64,000 bases of DNA from an uncultured bacterium (GTDB taxonomy: Bacteria; Actinomycetota; Coriobacteriia; Coriobacteriales; Coriobacteriaceae), in the NCBI GenBank assembly GCA_905216145.1, contig CAJMST010000008.1, positions 1 to 64,000 on the forward strand. Reading direction: 5' to 3'. The notes beneath the pieces were generated by a model that did not search any database, was not told where the DNA came from, and was given only the letters and a program-made list of their open reading frames with translations. The position numbers and the translations under genes are program-made. Positions 1 to 9,276 of the stretch are shown piece after piece; positions within the stretch are counted from its first letter, which is position 1, and each line of letters opens with the position of its first letter.

Positions 1-3
1 CAT

Positions 4-49
4 GCGGACTCCAATCTGGACCGGACTCGGTCCAACTTTTTGTCCGCAC
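4..49. repeat. Nested inverted repeat at left edge
   Basis: GCGGAC (4-9) pairs with GTCCGC about 40 nt later, and between them TGGACC pairs with GGTCCA. The result is a two-level stem in non-coding DNA at the edge of the window. The gene it follows lies outside the window, so its role is unknown. Positions 1-393 hold no convincing gene; this and the two repeats that follow fill it. Confidence 0.4.
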
Positions 50-93
50 CCCCTCCTTTCCTGCCGGCAGCTTGGGACAGTCCTTAAAGGCCG

Positions 94-278
94 CATCGAT
101 CAACTGCGGAAAGCACATCCCAGAATGAGCGTCCAACATGGGGTGCGGTTTCCCTTGAGGCCCTCAATCGGAAAATGCATCCCGGATTTTTGTCGAAAAG
201 CGGTCCCTAGTTTCCCAAACGGGCCGCTAACGGAAAGCGCATCCCGCTATTGGGCCCCAAAGCAGGATGCGCTTTCCG
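94..278. repeat. GGAAAGCGCATCCC repeat cluster closed by an inverted copy
   Basis: Variants of the unit CGGAAAGCGCATCCC occur near 94, 171 and 231. An exact inverted copy of the last one closes the cluster: CGGAAAGCGCATCC at 231-244 pairs with GGATGCGCTTTCCG at 265-278, 14 of 14 bases. The first unit also pairs imperfectly with GGGGTGCGGTTTCC near 140. Direct units followed by an inverted copy is the same architecture as the unrelated repeats at 47.1, 48.5 and 53.3 kb. Confidence 0.55.
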
Positions 279-340
279 TGCTGGCAGTTCCAAGCAGTTC
301 GGGATGGCCCTTTTCGTCTGCTCTCGGCCGGCGTCCGTAA

Positions 341-393
341 GACTGTCCCCGACGACCACTCATTTAAGTCTGTCCCCAATGAGTGCCCAATGA
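341..393. repeat. Degenerate copy of the GGGGACGTTC/CATTTAAG repeat
   Basis: Contains two TGTCCCC motifs separated by CATTTAAG, and ends in AATGACTAGTAG. It matches the better copies at 32021-32096, 40534-40636 and 63065-63093. The stop codon of the neighbouring minus-strand peptidase gene (394-396) lies in the ACTAG end of this repeat. Confidence 0.5.
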
Positions 394-1395
394 CTAGTAG
401 TAGGCCCACATGGCTTCGACTTCGTTGAGGACCTCTACGACGCCCCAGCGACGGGCGCTGCGGCTGGCCGAGTTGGGGTCGTAGACGCCAATCTGGTCGG
501 CATCGTCGATGCCGTAGAGCACGATGTAGTGGCCTACGTTGGTAAACGTACCGGGGCGCACTGCGGCGATGACGGGCGCACCCGAGCGAAGTGCTTGAGT
601 AATCGATTCGCGATCGTTATAGAGCTGTGTTCCGTTGAGCCCCAGCTGCCACGCACCGCCTGTCATAAACGACCACTCGGTGGCACCAGTGGGGGCGTAG
701 TTGCCGGCTTCGGCCAGCGCGCATATATCGACCGGCGTCTTATCGGTATGGCCGGTCTTAAAGATATAGACCATGGTGAGGCAGGTAGGACCGCAAGCGT
801 TTTCGCGAATAGTGCCACCGGCATAGGGCAGCTCCGACCATGCGGGGTCAATTTGGTAGATGTGGGGCATGGTGCCGGCCTGCCATTGCGAGCGTGGGGT
901 CGAGAACGCAAAGGAGTAACCGGGTGCGACGGGAGCTTTAAGCAGCTTGTCCTCGGCAGTGGGCTCAAGACCGGCTGATCCGTGGGAGATACAGGATCCC
1001 AAAAACACAAAGACGAGGCAGGCGGCGATGGAGCAAAGCGCAAGGCGTAGGCGGCGGGCCGGAAGCGCGTGGCTTGTGGTGTGCGACGCGGGGTGAGGGG
1101 CGGAATTGCCGCGATCGCGTTGAGGTCGCGAAAAGGAGCGCTTGACGTAGTAGTCGGTCTTACGGCGATCGTAGCGGCGTGGCTGCGATGTGTCGGTCTG
1201 ACGTTGGCGTGTGCTCGTACTGACGCGGTCTGACTGCTGCACGGTACGGCTTTGCTGCCGCGAAGAAGCCCCGGGCTGCTCTTGGGGGCGCTGCGGGTTG
1301 TCGTTGTCGGAGGTGCTTCTGGGCGTTGGCGTGGTGCGGCCGGCAAGGCGCACGCTTTGTGGCCGTTGGTCGCCGTCATTGTATCCGTATGCCAT
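394..1395 (-). CDS. C39-like (papain-fold) cysteine peptidase, membrane anchored
   Basis: A 333-residue protein. Residues 1-112 are a charged, Gln/Arg/Pro-rich, low-complexity cytoplasmic tail; about 115-135 is one membrane segment; about 175-333 is a Peptidase_C39_2-type domain. The catalytic triad is visible as Cys201 in ENACGPTC, His289 in NVGHYIVL and the Asp of VYDPNS (306). Such domains cleave Gly-rich or peptidoglycan-linked peptides outside the cell, but no ABC transporter with a C39 domain is adjacent, so the substrate is unknown. The start at 1395 is preferred over a GTG at 1404 because AAGGTGA lies 6 nt upstream of it. Topology (N-in, C-out) is inferred. Confidence 0.8.
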   Translation of the reverse strand: MAYGYNDGDQRPQSVRLAGRTTPTPRSTSDNDNPQRPQEQPGASSRQQSRTVQQSDRVSTSTRQRQTDTSQPRRYDRRKTDYYVKRSFSRPQRDRGNSAPHPASHTTSHALPARRLRLALCSIAACLVFVFLGSCISHGSAGLEPTAEDKLLKAPVAPGYSFAFSTPRSQWQAGTMPHIYQIDPAWSELPYAGGTIRENACGPTCLTMVYIFKTGHTDKTPVDICALAEAGNYAPTGATEWSFMTGGAWQLGLNGTQLYNDRESITQALRSGAPVIAAVRPGTFTNVGHYIVLYGIDDADQIGVYDPNSASRSARRWGVVEVLNEVEAMWAYY

Positions 1396-1750
1396 TCGAA
1401 TCACCTTGCCTCATGTGTAACTTGTCTATCCTACATAAAAAGATGCACGACACATGGGCATGTGCGCCAAAAGCCTGACAAATGGTATGAACGTTGCCGT
1501 GCCGCGCGCCAAGCGTCACGGCAGCAGGTATTCAAAAGCAGACAAGATGAAAGTGTCCAAGACGAATGACGTCTCTCGCCGTTCGTCCCAAAAACGGCGC
1601 CGCTCGTTTTGCAGTTCTGCCTTCGGTCGAGCTACAAGCGGAGCTGCTGCGCCAAGGCCGTATCTTAAAGCCACGAAATAAAAGAGCGCGGCAAAACAGA
1701 CCGCGCAAGGGGTGACGTCAAGGGGCGTCAAAAAGGAAAGGAGGGGAACA
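1396..1750. other. Intergenic region, no gene supported
   Basis: About 355 nt between the divergent peptidase and permease genes. Short open frames here lack ribosome sites and coding-like composition. A GC-rich pairing (GCGCGG with CCGCGC) lies near 1685-1710 shortly before the permease. Promoters for both neighbours must be here, but I see no convincing -35/-10 pair. Confidence 0.4.
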
Positions 1751-3202
1751 ATGGCGGACAAGAACGCAGAAGTTGCAGTCGAGGATAGCGGCGGCATGAA
1801 GAAAACGCTTTCGCTCTGGAACTTCTTCACCATCGGTTTCGGTGCCATCATCGGTACCGGTTGGGTTCTGCAGGTCGGCGACTGGATGGTCGTGGGCGGC
1901 GGTCCCGTTCCCGCTATGATCGCATTCCTCTTGGGCGCAATCTTCCTCGTGCCCGTCGGAGCTGTTTTCGGTGAGCTCACGGCTGCTATCCCCATCTCGG
2001 GCGGTATCGTCGAGTATGTCGATCGTAGTTTTGGCCGTACGCTGAGCTACATCACCGGTTGGCTTTTGGCCCTGGGCAACGGCATCCTGTGCCCGTGGGA
2101 GGCCATCGCCATTTCGACCCTCGTGTCCGAGATGTTCGGCAGCCTGCCCGGTCTTGAGTGGCTGCGCGCCGTCAAGCTCTACACCATCCTGGGCGCCGAC
2201 GTTTACCTGTTCCCGACGCTGATCGCGCTCGGCTTTGCAGTCTACGTCATCTTCCTCAATTTCCGCGGTGCCAGCTCGGCCGCCAAGCTCCAAGCCTTCC
2301 TGACCAAGGCCCTGCTCTGCGGCATGCTGCTCGCCATGGGCGTCTCGCTGTTCACCGGCTCGCCGGACAACGCCATGCCCGTGTTCTCCCAGGTTGCTGG
2401 TGCTGGCGGCGGCAAGGCCGCTACCGAGAGCACCAGCCTGTTCGCCGGCATCGTGTCGGTCCTGGTTCTGACCCCGTTCTTCTACGCCGGTTTCGACACC
2501 ATTCCTCAGCAGGCTGAGGAAGCAGCCGAGGGCCTCAACTGGAACAAGTTCGGCAAGATCATCTCCCTGGCCCTGCTGGCCGCCGGCGGCTTCTACATGG
2601 TCTGCATCTACTCGTTCGGCACCATCCTCGACTGGCATGAGTTTGTTAAGAGCCCGGTTCCCGCGCTTGCCTGCCTCAAGGGCATCAATATGCTCCTGTA
2701 CCTGGCCATGCTCGTCATCGCCACGCTTGGACCCATGGGCCCGATGAACTCCTTCTACGGCGCCACGAGCCGCATCATGCTCGCCATGGGCCGCAAGGGC
2801 CAGCTGCCCGAGAAATTCGCCGAGGTCGACCCCAAGTCCGGCGCTCCCAAGCTCGCCTGCGTCGTTCTGGGCGTCATCACCGTCATCGGTCCATTCCTGG
2901 GCAAGAACATGCTCATTCCTCTGACCAACGTGTCAGCTCTCGCCTTCATCTTCTCCTGCGGCATGGTCGCCCTCGCCTGCCTGCGCATGCGCTTCACCGA
3001 GCCCGACCTGCCTCGTCCCTACGAGGTGCCCGGCGGCAAGTTTGGCATCGGCCTCGCTATCGCTGCCTGCGCCATCATCATCGGCCTGCTCGTGATTCCG
3101 TTCTCTCCCGCCTCCCTCAACATGGTGGAGTGGAGCATCGTGATCGGCTGGTTGGCTATTGGCCTGGCTCTCATGGCTTTCACCAATTCCCGCAAAAAGT
3201 AA
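1751..3202 (+). CDS. APC-family amino-acid permease
   Basis: A 483-residue integral membrane protein with about 12 hydrophobic segments. The N-terminal FTIGFGAIIGTGW matches the Gly-rich TM1 motif of the amino acid-polyamine-organocation superfamily, which binds the substrate carboxylate. The rest, including GPMNSFYGATSR and the RPYEVPGG loop, fits APC permeases. It probably imports an amino acid or oligo-amine by proton symport or exchange. The start follows AGGAGGGG by 4 nt. A metal-dependent amidohydrolase lies 130 nt downstream on the same strand, so the pair may import and hydrolyse the same compound; that link is inference. Confidence 0.85.
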   Translation: MADKNAEVAVEDSGGMKKTLSLWNFFTIGFGAIIGTGWVLQVGDWMVVGGGPVPAMIAFLLGAIFLVPVGAVFGELTAAIPISGGIVEYVDRSFGRTLSYITGWLLALGNGILCPWEAIAISTLVSEMFGSLPGLEWLRAVKLYTILGADVYLFPTLIALGFAVYVIFLNFRGASSAAKLQAFLTKALLCGMLLAMGVSLFTGSPDNAMPVFSQVAGAGGGKAATESTSLFAGIVSVLVLTPFFYAGFDTIPQQAEEAAEGLNWNKFGKIISLALLAAGGFYMVCIYSFGTILDWHEFVKSPVPALACLKGINMLLYLAMLVIATLGPMGPMNSFYGATSRIMLAMGRKGQLPEKFAEVDPKSGAPKLACVVLGVITVIGPFLGKNMLIPLTNVSALAFIFSCGMVALACLRMRFTEPDLPRPYEVPGGKFGIGLAIAACAIIIGLLVIPFSPASLNMVEWSIVIGWLAIGLALMAFTNSRKK

Positions 3203-3208
3203 CGCCTA

Positions 3209-3262
3209 GCCGGGGCGGATCGGGTGCGCGGAATCCTCTCTCCCGCGCACCGAACCCGGCAC
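3209..3262 (+). terminator. Hairpin after the permease gene
   Basis: GGTGCGCGG (3223-3231) pairs exactly with CCGCGCACC (3243-3251), and outer GCCGGG/CCCGGC bases extend the stem. There is no T run. It may stop transcription weakly or set different transcript levels for the permease and the amidohydrolase. A second small stem (GAGGCC/GGCCTC) follows near 3281-3304. Confidence 0.4.
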
Positions 3263-3333
3263 CACTTGGGTAGCTTTGTGAGGCCTTAACCCAACACGGC
3301 CTCGCCCACTATATGGATCCATAAGGAGGAACC

Positions 3334-4611
3334 ATGTCCACTAAGTATGCAATCGTTGGCGGCAAGCTCATCGACGGTACCGGTGCCGAGCCGGTCGAGA
3401 ACTCCCTCGTTCTCGTCGACGACAACGGCAAGATCGAGTACGCCGGCGCTATGCAGGACCTTCCCGAGGGCGTTGAGGTTATCGATGCCGCCGGCAAGAC
3501 TGTCCTTCCCGGCCTGATCGACACCCACCTGCACTTCTCGGGCAACCTGACCGACGATGACACCGACTGGGTCATGCAGCCGCTCCTCGAGAAGCAGGCC
3601 GTCGCCGTCAAGCAGGCCTACGACTGCCTCACCCACGGCCTCACCACCGTCTGCGAGATCGGCCGCTTTGGTATCCAGATCCGTGACTGCATCGACAAGG
3701 GCGTCTTCAAGGGCCCGCGCGTTCTGGCCACCGGCCTCGGCTTCTGTCGCGTTGCCGGTCACGGTGACTCCCACCACTGCACCCAGGAGCTCAACAAGGA
3801 ATCCCACCCCTGGGGCGACCAGGTCGACGGTCCTTGGGATCTGCGCAAGGCCGTCCGTCGTCGCCTGCGTGAGAACCCCGATGCCATCAAGATCTGGGCT
3901 ACCGGTGGCGGCATCTGGCGCTGGGATTCCGGTCGCGACCAGCACTATTGCTCCGAGGAGATCCAGGCTGTGGTCGAAGAGGCAAAGATGGTCGGCATCC
4001 CCGTGTGGAGCCACTGCTACAACAACCACGCCGCTGCATACGATTCCGTTCGCTTTGGCTGCGAGCAGCTGATTCACGGCTTCGATATCGATGAGCGCAC
4101 CATGGACCTCATGGCCGAGCAGGGCACCTTCTTCACCCCGACGATCGCCTTCCTGCCCACCTGGTACGCCACCTATCCGCCCGTCTACGTGCCTGAGCTG
4201 CACGACAAGTACGAGGGCACCCTGGTCGAGAAGGAGCTGCAGCGCAACTACGACTGCCTGCGCGAGGCCAAGAAGCGCGGCGTCGTCATGACGATCGGCT
4301 CCGACTCCTTCTCCTTCGTCACCCCTTACGGCACCTGCTCCATCGAGGAGATGTACGAGTTCGTCGACAAGATCGGCTTCACCCCGGTCGAGACCATCAC
4401 CTGCGCCACCCTCAACGGTGCCAAGATGTGCCACATCGAGGACGAGACCGGTTCTATCGAGGCCGGCAAGTGCGCCGACCTGCTGGTCGTCAACGGTGAC
4501 GTCGCCGCCGACATCCACGTGCTCAACACCGACAACATGGACGTTATCATGAAGGACGGCTGGATCGTCGAGGCGGGCACCTTTGGCGAGGCCAACAAAT
4601 ACAGTGCCTAA
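3334..4611 (+). CDS. Amidohydrolase-superfamily metal-dependent hydrolase (imidazolonepropionase/prolidase-like)
   Basis: A 425-residue TIM-barrel amidohydrolase. Visible metal ligands are HLH (His65, His67) in the first strand, Lys186 in AIKIWATGGG (the expected carboxylated lysine), His227, His248 in LIHGF and Asp324 in GSDS. The N-terminal beta-sandwich (GKLIDGTG) and C-terminal GKCADLLVV return strands are complete. The family cyclises or hydrolyses amides; related members act as Xaa-Pro dipeptidases or on imidazolone derivatives. It is cytoplasmic. The AGGAGG site lies 5 nt before the ATG. The upstream permease is the likely supplier of substrate. The exact substrate cannot be read from sequence. 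Confidence 0.85.
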   Translation: MSTKYAIVGGKLIDGTGAEPVENSLVLVDDNGKIEYAGAMQDLPEGVEVIDAAGKTVLPGLIDTHLHFSGNLTDDDTDWVMQPLLEKQAVAVKQAYDCLTHGLTTVCEIGRFGIQIRDCIDKGVFKGPRVLATGLGFCRVAGHGDSHHCTQELNKESHPWGDQVDGPWDLRKAVRRRLRENPDAIKIWATGGGIWRWDSGRDQHYCSEEIQAVVEEAKMVGIPVWSHCYNNHAAAYDSVRFGCEQLIHGFDIDERTMDLMAEQGTFFTPTIAFLPTWYATYPPVYVPELHDKYEGTLVEKELQRNYDCLREAKKRGVVMTIGSDSFSFVTPYGTCSIEEMYEFVDKIGFTPVETITCATLNGAKMCHIEDETGSIEAGKCADLLVVNGDVAADIHVLNTDNMDVIMKDGWIVEAGTFGEANKYSA

Positions 4612-4668
4612 ACTACCGTTCATCGACGACTGGATGTAAAACACAGTATTTGATTGCATAATGCAATG

Positions 4669-4696
4669 GAGAGGGTCGCTTGCGGCCCTCTTTATT
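4669..4696 (+). terminator. Rho-independent terminator after the amidohydrolase
   Basis: GAGGGTCGC pairs with GCGGCCCTC across a 2-nt loop (one G-U pair), followed by TTTATT. It separates the amidohydrolase from the LytS-type kinase gene. Confidence 0.75.
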
Positions 4697-4728
4697 GCTA
4701 TGGGTGCGATAGATAAAAGGGGATGACG

Positions 4729-6114
4729 GTGGATTTAAACAGGCTGATTCTGGGCAAGAGCTACAACTCTACCAAGGTCTTTCGTACGGCCCAGCATGTG
4801 GTCCAGGCCATCCTGCTCGGTGTTGTCGTTCCGGCGCTTATCCTGCTGCTTATCTGGGATTTAACCGATAATCCCAATCCCGTTCCGGGCGTTGTCGTTA
4901 TTGCCGGCCTGGTCATGCTGTGCTTCTTTTTCTCGTATGTCTTTGTGGTCCCCGACGACCTCACATCGAGCGCAACCGACCGTACGCTCGCCATCGCATC
5001 AAAAATATTCGCCTACACGTCGCGCGGCCTTACGCCCGAAGCGGCCCTGGGCGCCTCTAAAATTATCCTGTCCGAGACCATCGCCTCTGCCATCTGCTTT
5101 ACCGATGGCAAACAGGTGTTGGCAAGCTGGGGCGAGGACTCGGCAAAGTGCCCTGCCGGCACCCCGGTCGTGCTCAAGACCACGCTCAGTGTGATTGAGA
5201 CGGGCGAGCAGAGCGTGTTTTCGCGTGACACCTCCAATGAGACGGGCGGCTATTTTCCCCGTCTGCGCGCCGGCATTGTCGCGCCGCTTACCGTGCGCGG
5301 GCATTGCGTGGGCACGCTCGAGCTGTATTACCCCCGCCTGAGCAGCATTGATATGCGCCAGACGGCCCTTGCCTCGGGTTTTGCCGATCTAATTTCCACG
5401 CAGCTCGCCAGCTTTGAGCTCGAGCGCCAGGACGAGCTCACAGCCCGCGTTGAGCTTCGCGCCCTGCAGTCGCAGGTCGACCCGCATTTTCTGTTCAATA
5501 CCATTAGCACGATCGTGTCGCTCGTTCGAACCGAGCCCGACAAGGCGCGATCGTTGCTGATCGACTTTTCCAATTACTATCGTCAGACACTTTCTGACTC
5601 CGATACGCTCACCACGCTCGAGCACGAGGTGGAACAGGGCACTCGTTATATCAATCTTATGCAGGCCCGGTATGGCGACGGCCGTCTGCGCGTTTCGGTC
5701 GATATCGACTTTGAGGTGCGCGACAGCCTGGTACCGCCGTTTATCTTGCAGCCGCTGCTCGAAAACTGCATCAAGCATGCGCAGCGCGAGACCGAGCCGC
5801 TTTCTATTCGTGTTAGGGCTTTCGAGACCGATGACGGCTTGGAGATCATCGTCGAAGATGACGGCATCGGTATGAGCGAAGAAGTCTGCGCGCATCTGTT
5901 TGAGCAACATCGCCGAGAGGAGCCCGAGAGCATTACCGCCGACGGCTCTGTCAAGCGAGGTTGCGGCCTGGCGCTCTTCAACGTGCTTCAACGTATCCAT
6001 TTCTTTTACGGAGAAGATTCTGGCATGCGCGTGAAGTCCCAAGAGGGCGTGGGAACGCAGGTCATCGTTGAGTTGAACGGCGAGCCGCATGAGCCGGCGC
6101 CGTTAACGGTGTAG
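4729..6114 (+). CDS. LytS-type sensor histidine kinase (first copy)
   Basis: A 461-residue kinase: two membrane segments (about residues 20-45 and 53-73), a GAF-like sensor domain (about 95-225), a His_kinase domain with the phospho-acceptor in QVDPHFLFN (His253) and an HATPase_c domain with PLLENCIKHA and a Gly-rich DDGIGM box. This is the LytS/YehU class, but with only two membrane segments where classical LytS has five or more, so signal sensing is probably cytoplasmic through GAF. GTG 4729 is chosen because AAAAGGGG lies 6 nt upstream; an ATG at 4723 has no spacing to the same site. It is followed 39 nt later by its LytTR regulator. A paralogue lies at 10643. Confidence 0.85.
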   Translation: MDLNRLILGKSYNSTKVFRTAQHVVQAILLGVVVPALILLLIWDLTDNPNPVPGVVVIAGLVMLCFFFSYVFVVPDDLTSSATDRTLAIASKIFAYTSRGLTPEAALGASKIILSETIASAICFTDGKQVLASWGEDSAKCPAGTPVVLKTTLSVIETGEQSVFSRDTSNETGGYFPRLRAGIVAPLTVRGHCVGTLELYYPRLSSIDMRQTALASGFADLISTQLASFELERQDELTARVELRALQSQVDPHFLFNTISTIVSLVRTEPDKARSLLIDFSNYYRQTLSDSDTLTTLEHEVEQGTRYINLMQARYGDGRLRVSVDIDFEVRDSLVPPFILQPLLENCIKHAQRETEPLSIRVRAFETDDGLEIIVEDDGIGMSEEVCAHLFEQHRREEPESITADGSVKRGCGLALFNVLQRIHFFYGEDSGMRVKSQEGVGTQVIVELNGEPHEPAPLTV

Positions 6115-6153
6115 CACGCGGTTGGATTGAGAGAAAAAAGAGGGGAAGCGCAT

Positions 6154-6888
6154 ATGTCCGAAGGCTGGAACATCCTGGTGGTTGATGACGAGCCCCCAAT
6201 TAGGGCTGAGCTACGCTATCTGTTGGAAAAGGATACGCGTGTGGGTCAGATTGCTGAGGCGGGCAATGTCACCGAAGCCGTGGAGTCGATTCTGTCGAAC
6301 AAGCCCGACGTGCTGTTTTTAGACATTACCATGCCCGGTCGCTCGGGAATTGAGCTTGCCGAGACGCTGCAGAACCTAAAGACGCCGCCGGTCGTGGTGT
6401 TTGTGACGGCATTTGCCGAGTATGCGGCCGATGCCTATAACCTCGATGCGGTCGATTACGTCGTCAAACCGGTCGAGGATGCCCGCCTGTCAAAGGCGCT
6501 TGACAAGATCGAGACTGCCCTGGGTGCTCGCCGTGTCGTCCACGCTCCGCGCCAGCCTTTGCGCCTGACGGTGGATCGCGGGGGCAAAAGGGTGTTCATT
6601 CCCGTGGCGGATGTCTGCTACTTTGAGGCGCGCGCCGATTTTTGCAACGCCGTCTGTGCCGAGGGGACATACCTGATCAATGAGTCGATTTCCTCGCTTG
6701 AGCGCCGCTTGGCCTCCGAGGGCTTTATCCGCGTCCACCGCAGCTATCTGGTCAATTTGGAAGACGTGCACAATGTCGAGATCGGGTCCACCGGTCTTAT
6801 GGAGCTTAGGCTCGATCGCGTTGCCTCGGCGGTGCCCGTGTCCCGCCGTCGCGCTGCCGAGGTCAAAGCGCACTTGGGGCTTGCGTAA
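6154..6888 (+). CDS. LytTR-family response regulator (first copy)
   Basis: A 244-residue regulator. Residues 5-125 form a receiver domain with acidic pocket Asp11/Asp12, phospho-acceptor Asp57 (LFLDITMPG) and Lys in VVKPVE. Residues about 140-244 form a LytTR DNA-binding domain (YFEARADFCN, FIRVHRSYLVN). It should receive phosphate from the kinase just upstream. The start at 6154 follows AGAGGGG. LytTR proteins bind pairs of direct repeats about 21 bp apart; none is obvious in the adjacent intergenic DNA. Confidence 0.88.
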   Translation: MSEGWNILVVDDEPPIRAELRYLLEKDTRVGQIAEAGNVTEAVESILSNKPDVLFLDITMPGRSGIELAETLQNLKTPPVVVFVTAFAEYAADAYNLDAVDYVVKPVEDARLSKALDKIETALGARRVVHAPRQPLRLTVDRGGKRVFIPVADVCYFEARADFCNAVCAEGTYLINESISSLERRLASEGFIRVHRSYLVNLEDVHNVEIGSTGLMELRLDRVASAVPVSRRRAAEVKAHLGLA

Positions 6889-6979
6889 GGGTCGGTGTGC
6901 CATCGTTTGCCGTTACAGGTTTGGCATGACTGTGCGGTGGGCATAATGGATTGCATCGAATGAAATCGAAAGGATTATT

Positions 6980-7924
6980 ATGCCCGCGCTCATTACGCAT
7001 CATCTGTTTGGCGAGGAAAGCATCGACCGTCTTCCGCAGGGCGTTATCACGTCCGACGAGGAGCGCATCGCCTTTATCCTGGGAAACCAGGGTCCCGACC
7101 CGTTTTTCTTCCACATGCTCACGCCGCGCATTTCCGACTGTATGTCACTTGCTCAGGTCATGCATCGCTCGCGCATGTCGCGCCAGTTCTCGTGCCTGCG
7201 CGACGGCGTGTCGCACCTGCAGCCGCGCGATGCCAATCTGGGTCGCGCCTTTGCGCTGGGCCTGCTGTCGCACTATGTGCTCGATCGCAATGCCCACCCC
7301 TTTGTCTACGAGCAGCAGTTTGGCATTGTCGAGTCCGATCCCGAGCTCGAGGCTTCGGGCAGCCAAGTTCACGCCGTGCTCGAAAGCGACCTGGACGTGC
7401 TGATGCTGCAGCTCAAACGTGACGGGGCCACGGTCGAGGATTATCCGCCGGCGGGCGAGATCGTCACCACCGACCGCATCAATCGCGTTGCCGGTGTGCT
7501 GATGAGCTATGTTGCCGGACGCGTGTACGGTATCGACATCCCGGCGGGGGAGTACGGCGGCGCCGTCTCGGACATGCAGCTGCTCTACCGCACTATCGAG
7601 CCGGCCGGTTCGGCCAAGACGCGCGCGATTGCCCTGCTCGAGGGCTTGGTGCACGATTATTCGCTGCTCGACGGCCTTGCGCACCGCGTGACGACCGAGC
7701 TGCCCGAGCGTACCGGAAATCTGGGCCACTTGGCATGGAGGAGCCCCTTTACCGATGAAGTCTCGACCGAGAGCTTCCCCGAGGTCTTTGACCGCGCACT
7801 GCTCGATTACGAGCTCACCGTCGCCCGCTTTATCGAGACCGGCGATATGGAAGCCGTGACCAACCACGTCAATTACAGCGGTCGCGTGCTCGGCGCCGAC
7901 GAAGAGTTCGACCGCGAGGAGTAG
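6980..7924 (+). CDS. Zinc-dependent phospholipase C family protein
   Basis: A 314-residue protein matching the zinc-dependent phospholipase C fold (Zn_dep_PLPC type): an early HH pair in ITHHLFGEES, NQGPDPFFF, and a later His/Asp cluster (LLSHYVLDRNAHPFVYE). No signal peptide is visible, so it is probably cytoplasmic, unlike the secreted clostridial toxins. Members in Firmicutes and Actinobacteria are mostly uncharacterised. AAAGGA lies 7 nt before the ATG. It sits between two LytS/LytTR systems and may belong to one of their regulons; this is inference. Confidence 0.75.
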   Translation: MPALITHHLFGEESIDRLPQGVITSDEERIAFILGNQGPDPFFFHMLTPRISDCMSLAQVMHRSRMSRQFSCLRDGVSHLQPRDANLGRAFALGLLSHYVLDRNAHPFVYEQQFGIVESDPELEASGSQVHAVLESDLDVLMLQLKRDGATVEDYPPAGEIVTTDRINRVAGVLMSYVAGRVYGIDIPAGEYGGAVSDMQLLYRTIEPAGSAKTRAIALLEGLVHDYSLLDGLAHRVTTELPERTGNLGHLAWRSPFTDEVSTESFPEVFDRALLDYELTVARFIETGDMEAVTNHVNYSGRVLGADEEFDREE

Positions 7925-8025
7925 GGCTCGTGCGTGCCCCTTTGCCGAATCCTTACCGGCGCCTCTGGACAATTGGGGTACGATGAACTAACTGCATATC
8001 GGGCGAATACGAAGGGGCCCTGTCC

Positions 8026-9276
8026 ATGAAATACACCAAGCTCGAGCGTAACTGGGTTATGTACGATGTGGGCAACTCGGCCCTCGTGCTGCTCAATACC
8101 TCGGTGGTGCCCATCTACTTTAACGCCATCAATACCGGTGCTTCCTCGGCAGACCTGGTGGTCGCTTGGGGCAACGCGCAGACGATTGCCTCGCTGGTCA
8201 TTGCCATGCTCATGCCCATTCTGGGCGCGCTTGCCGATTACGCCGGCAACAAGATCAAGTTCTTCTTGGGCTTCTTCCTCACGGGCCTGGTTCTTTGCCT
8301 GGCGCAGGCTATCCCCATGTCCGCCATGGCATTTTTGACCGTGTACGTGCTGTGCACCATCGGCCTTAACTCTTCTATGACGTTCTACGACGCCATGCTG
8401 CCCGACATTACCACCGACGAGCGCATGGACGCCGTGTCCAGCTCGGGCTATGCCTGGGGCTACATCGGTTCCACCGTGCCGTTCATCATCTGCCTGGCAC
8501 TTATCATGGGTGGCCCCGCTCTTGGCGTCCCCACCATGCTGGCAACGCGTCTGTCGTTTGTCATCACCGGTGCCTGGTGGCTCATCTTTACCCTGCCGCT
8601 CATTCGCACCTATAAGCAAAAGTACGGTCGCGAGCGCGGTCCCCAGGACACCATCGGCCACATCGTGGGCGGCGTGTTCTCCGAGGTCGGACACACCATG
8701 CGCGAGATCGCCCACAACAAGACCGTGCTGGTCTACATGATCGCGTTCTTCTTCTACATCGACGGTGTGCACACGGTCATTTCCATGGCAACCAGCTACG
8801 GATCGGCTCTGGGCATCGACTCGACCCAACTGGTGCTGGCTTTGCTCGTTACGCAGTTTGTGGCCTTCCCGTCCGCCATCATCTACGGCAAGCTCGCCGG
8901 TCGCGTGGGCACGCTCAACATGATCATGGTGGCCGTCGCCGCCTACATGGGCATCGTGCTCTTTGCCGCGTTTTTCTTAAAGACCGCCTTTGAGTTTTGG
9001 GTGCTCGCTATTTTGGTCGGCTTGTTCCAGGGTGGCGTGCAGGCGCTCAGCCGCAGCTATTTTGGCCGCATCATCCCCAAGGAAAAGTCCAACGAGTACT
9101 ACGGCTTCTTTGATATCTTTGGTCGTTACGCAAGCGTTATGGGCACCTTCCTGGTGTCGGTCGTCACCTCGCTGACCGGCAACCCGTCGCTGGGCGTCCT
9201 TTCTATTGGCGTTCTGCTGGTTGTTGGCTTTGTGCTGCTGGTCCGTCTGTCCCGCATGGCTCAGACGGCGGCGTAA
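8026..9276 (+). CDS. MFS transporter, UMF1/Atg22-like
   Basis: A 416-residue protein with about 12 membrane segments. The opening NWVMYDVGNSA and the later GVQALSRSYFGRIIP loop are characteristic of the UMF1/Atg22-like branch of the major facilitator superfamily, whose vacuolar relatives export amino acids. It is an inner-membrane transporter of unknown substrate. The spacing of about 100 nt from the phospholipase-like gene suggests its own promoter or a long leader. Confidence 0.82.
   Translation: MKYTKLERNWVMYDVGNSALVLLNTSVVPIYFNAINTGASSADLVVAWGNAQTIASLVIAMLMPILGALADYAGNKIKFFLGFFLTGLVLCLAQAIPMSAMAFLTVYVLCTIGLNSSMTFYDAMLPDITTDERMDAVSSSGYAWGYIGSTVPFIICLALIMGGPALGVPTMLATRLSFVITGAWWLIFTLPLIRTYKQKYGRERGPQDTIGHIVGGVFSEVGHTMREIAHNKTVLVYMIAFFFYIDGVHTVISMATSYGSALGIDSTQLVLALLVTQFVAFPSAIIYGKLAGRVGTLNMIMVAVAAYMGIVLFAAFFLKTAFEFWVLAILVGLFQGGVQALSRSYFGRIIPKEKSNEYYGFFDIFGRYASVMGTFLVSVVTSLTGNPSLGVLSIGVLLVVGFVLLVRLSRMAQTAA

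Noticed and set aside
2..340. Open plus-strand frame of about 110 codons at the left edge
   Set aside because: It runs through the repeat cluster at 94-278, has no ribosome site and no coding-like composition.
1516..1995. Minus-strand frame overlapping the permease start
   Set aside because: Threonine/proline-rich shadow of the permease with no ribosome site.
3286..4659. 457-codon antisense frame opposite the amidohydrolase
   Set aside because: Mirror of a real gene with clear metal ligands; antisense composition is Val/Gly/Asp-rich and lacks a ribosome site.
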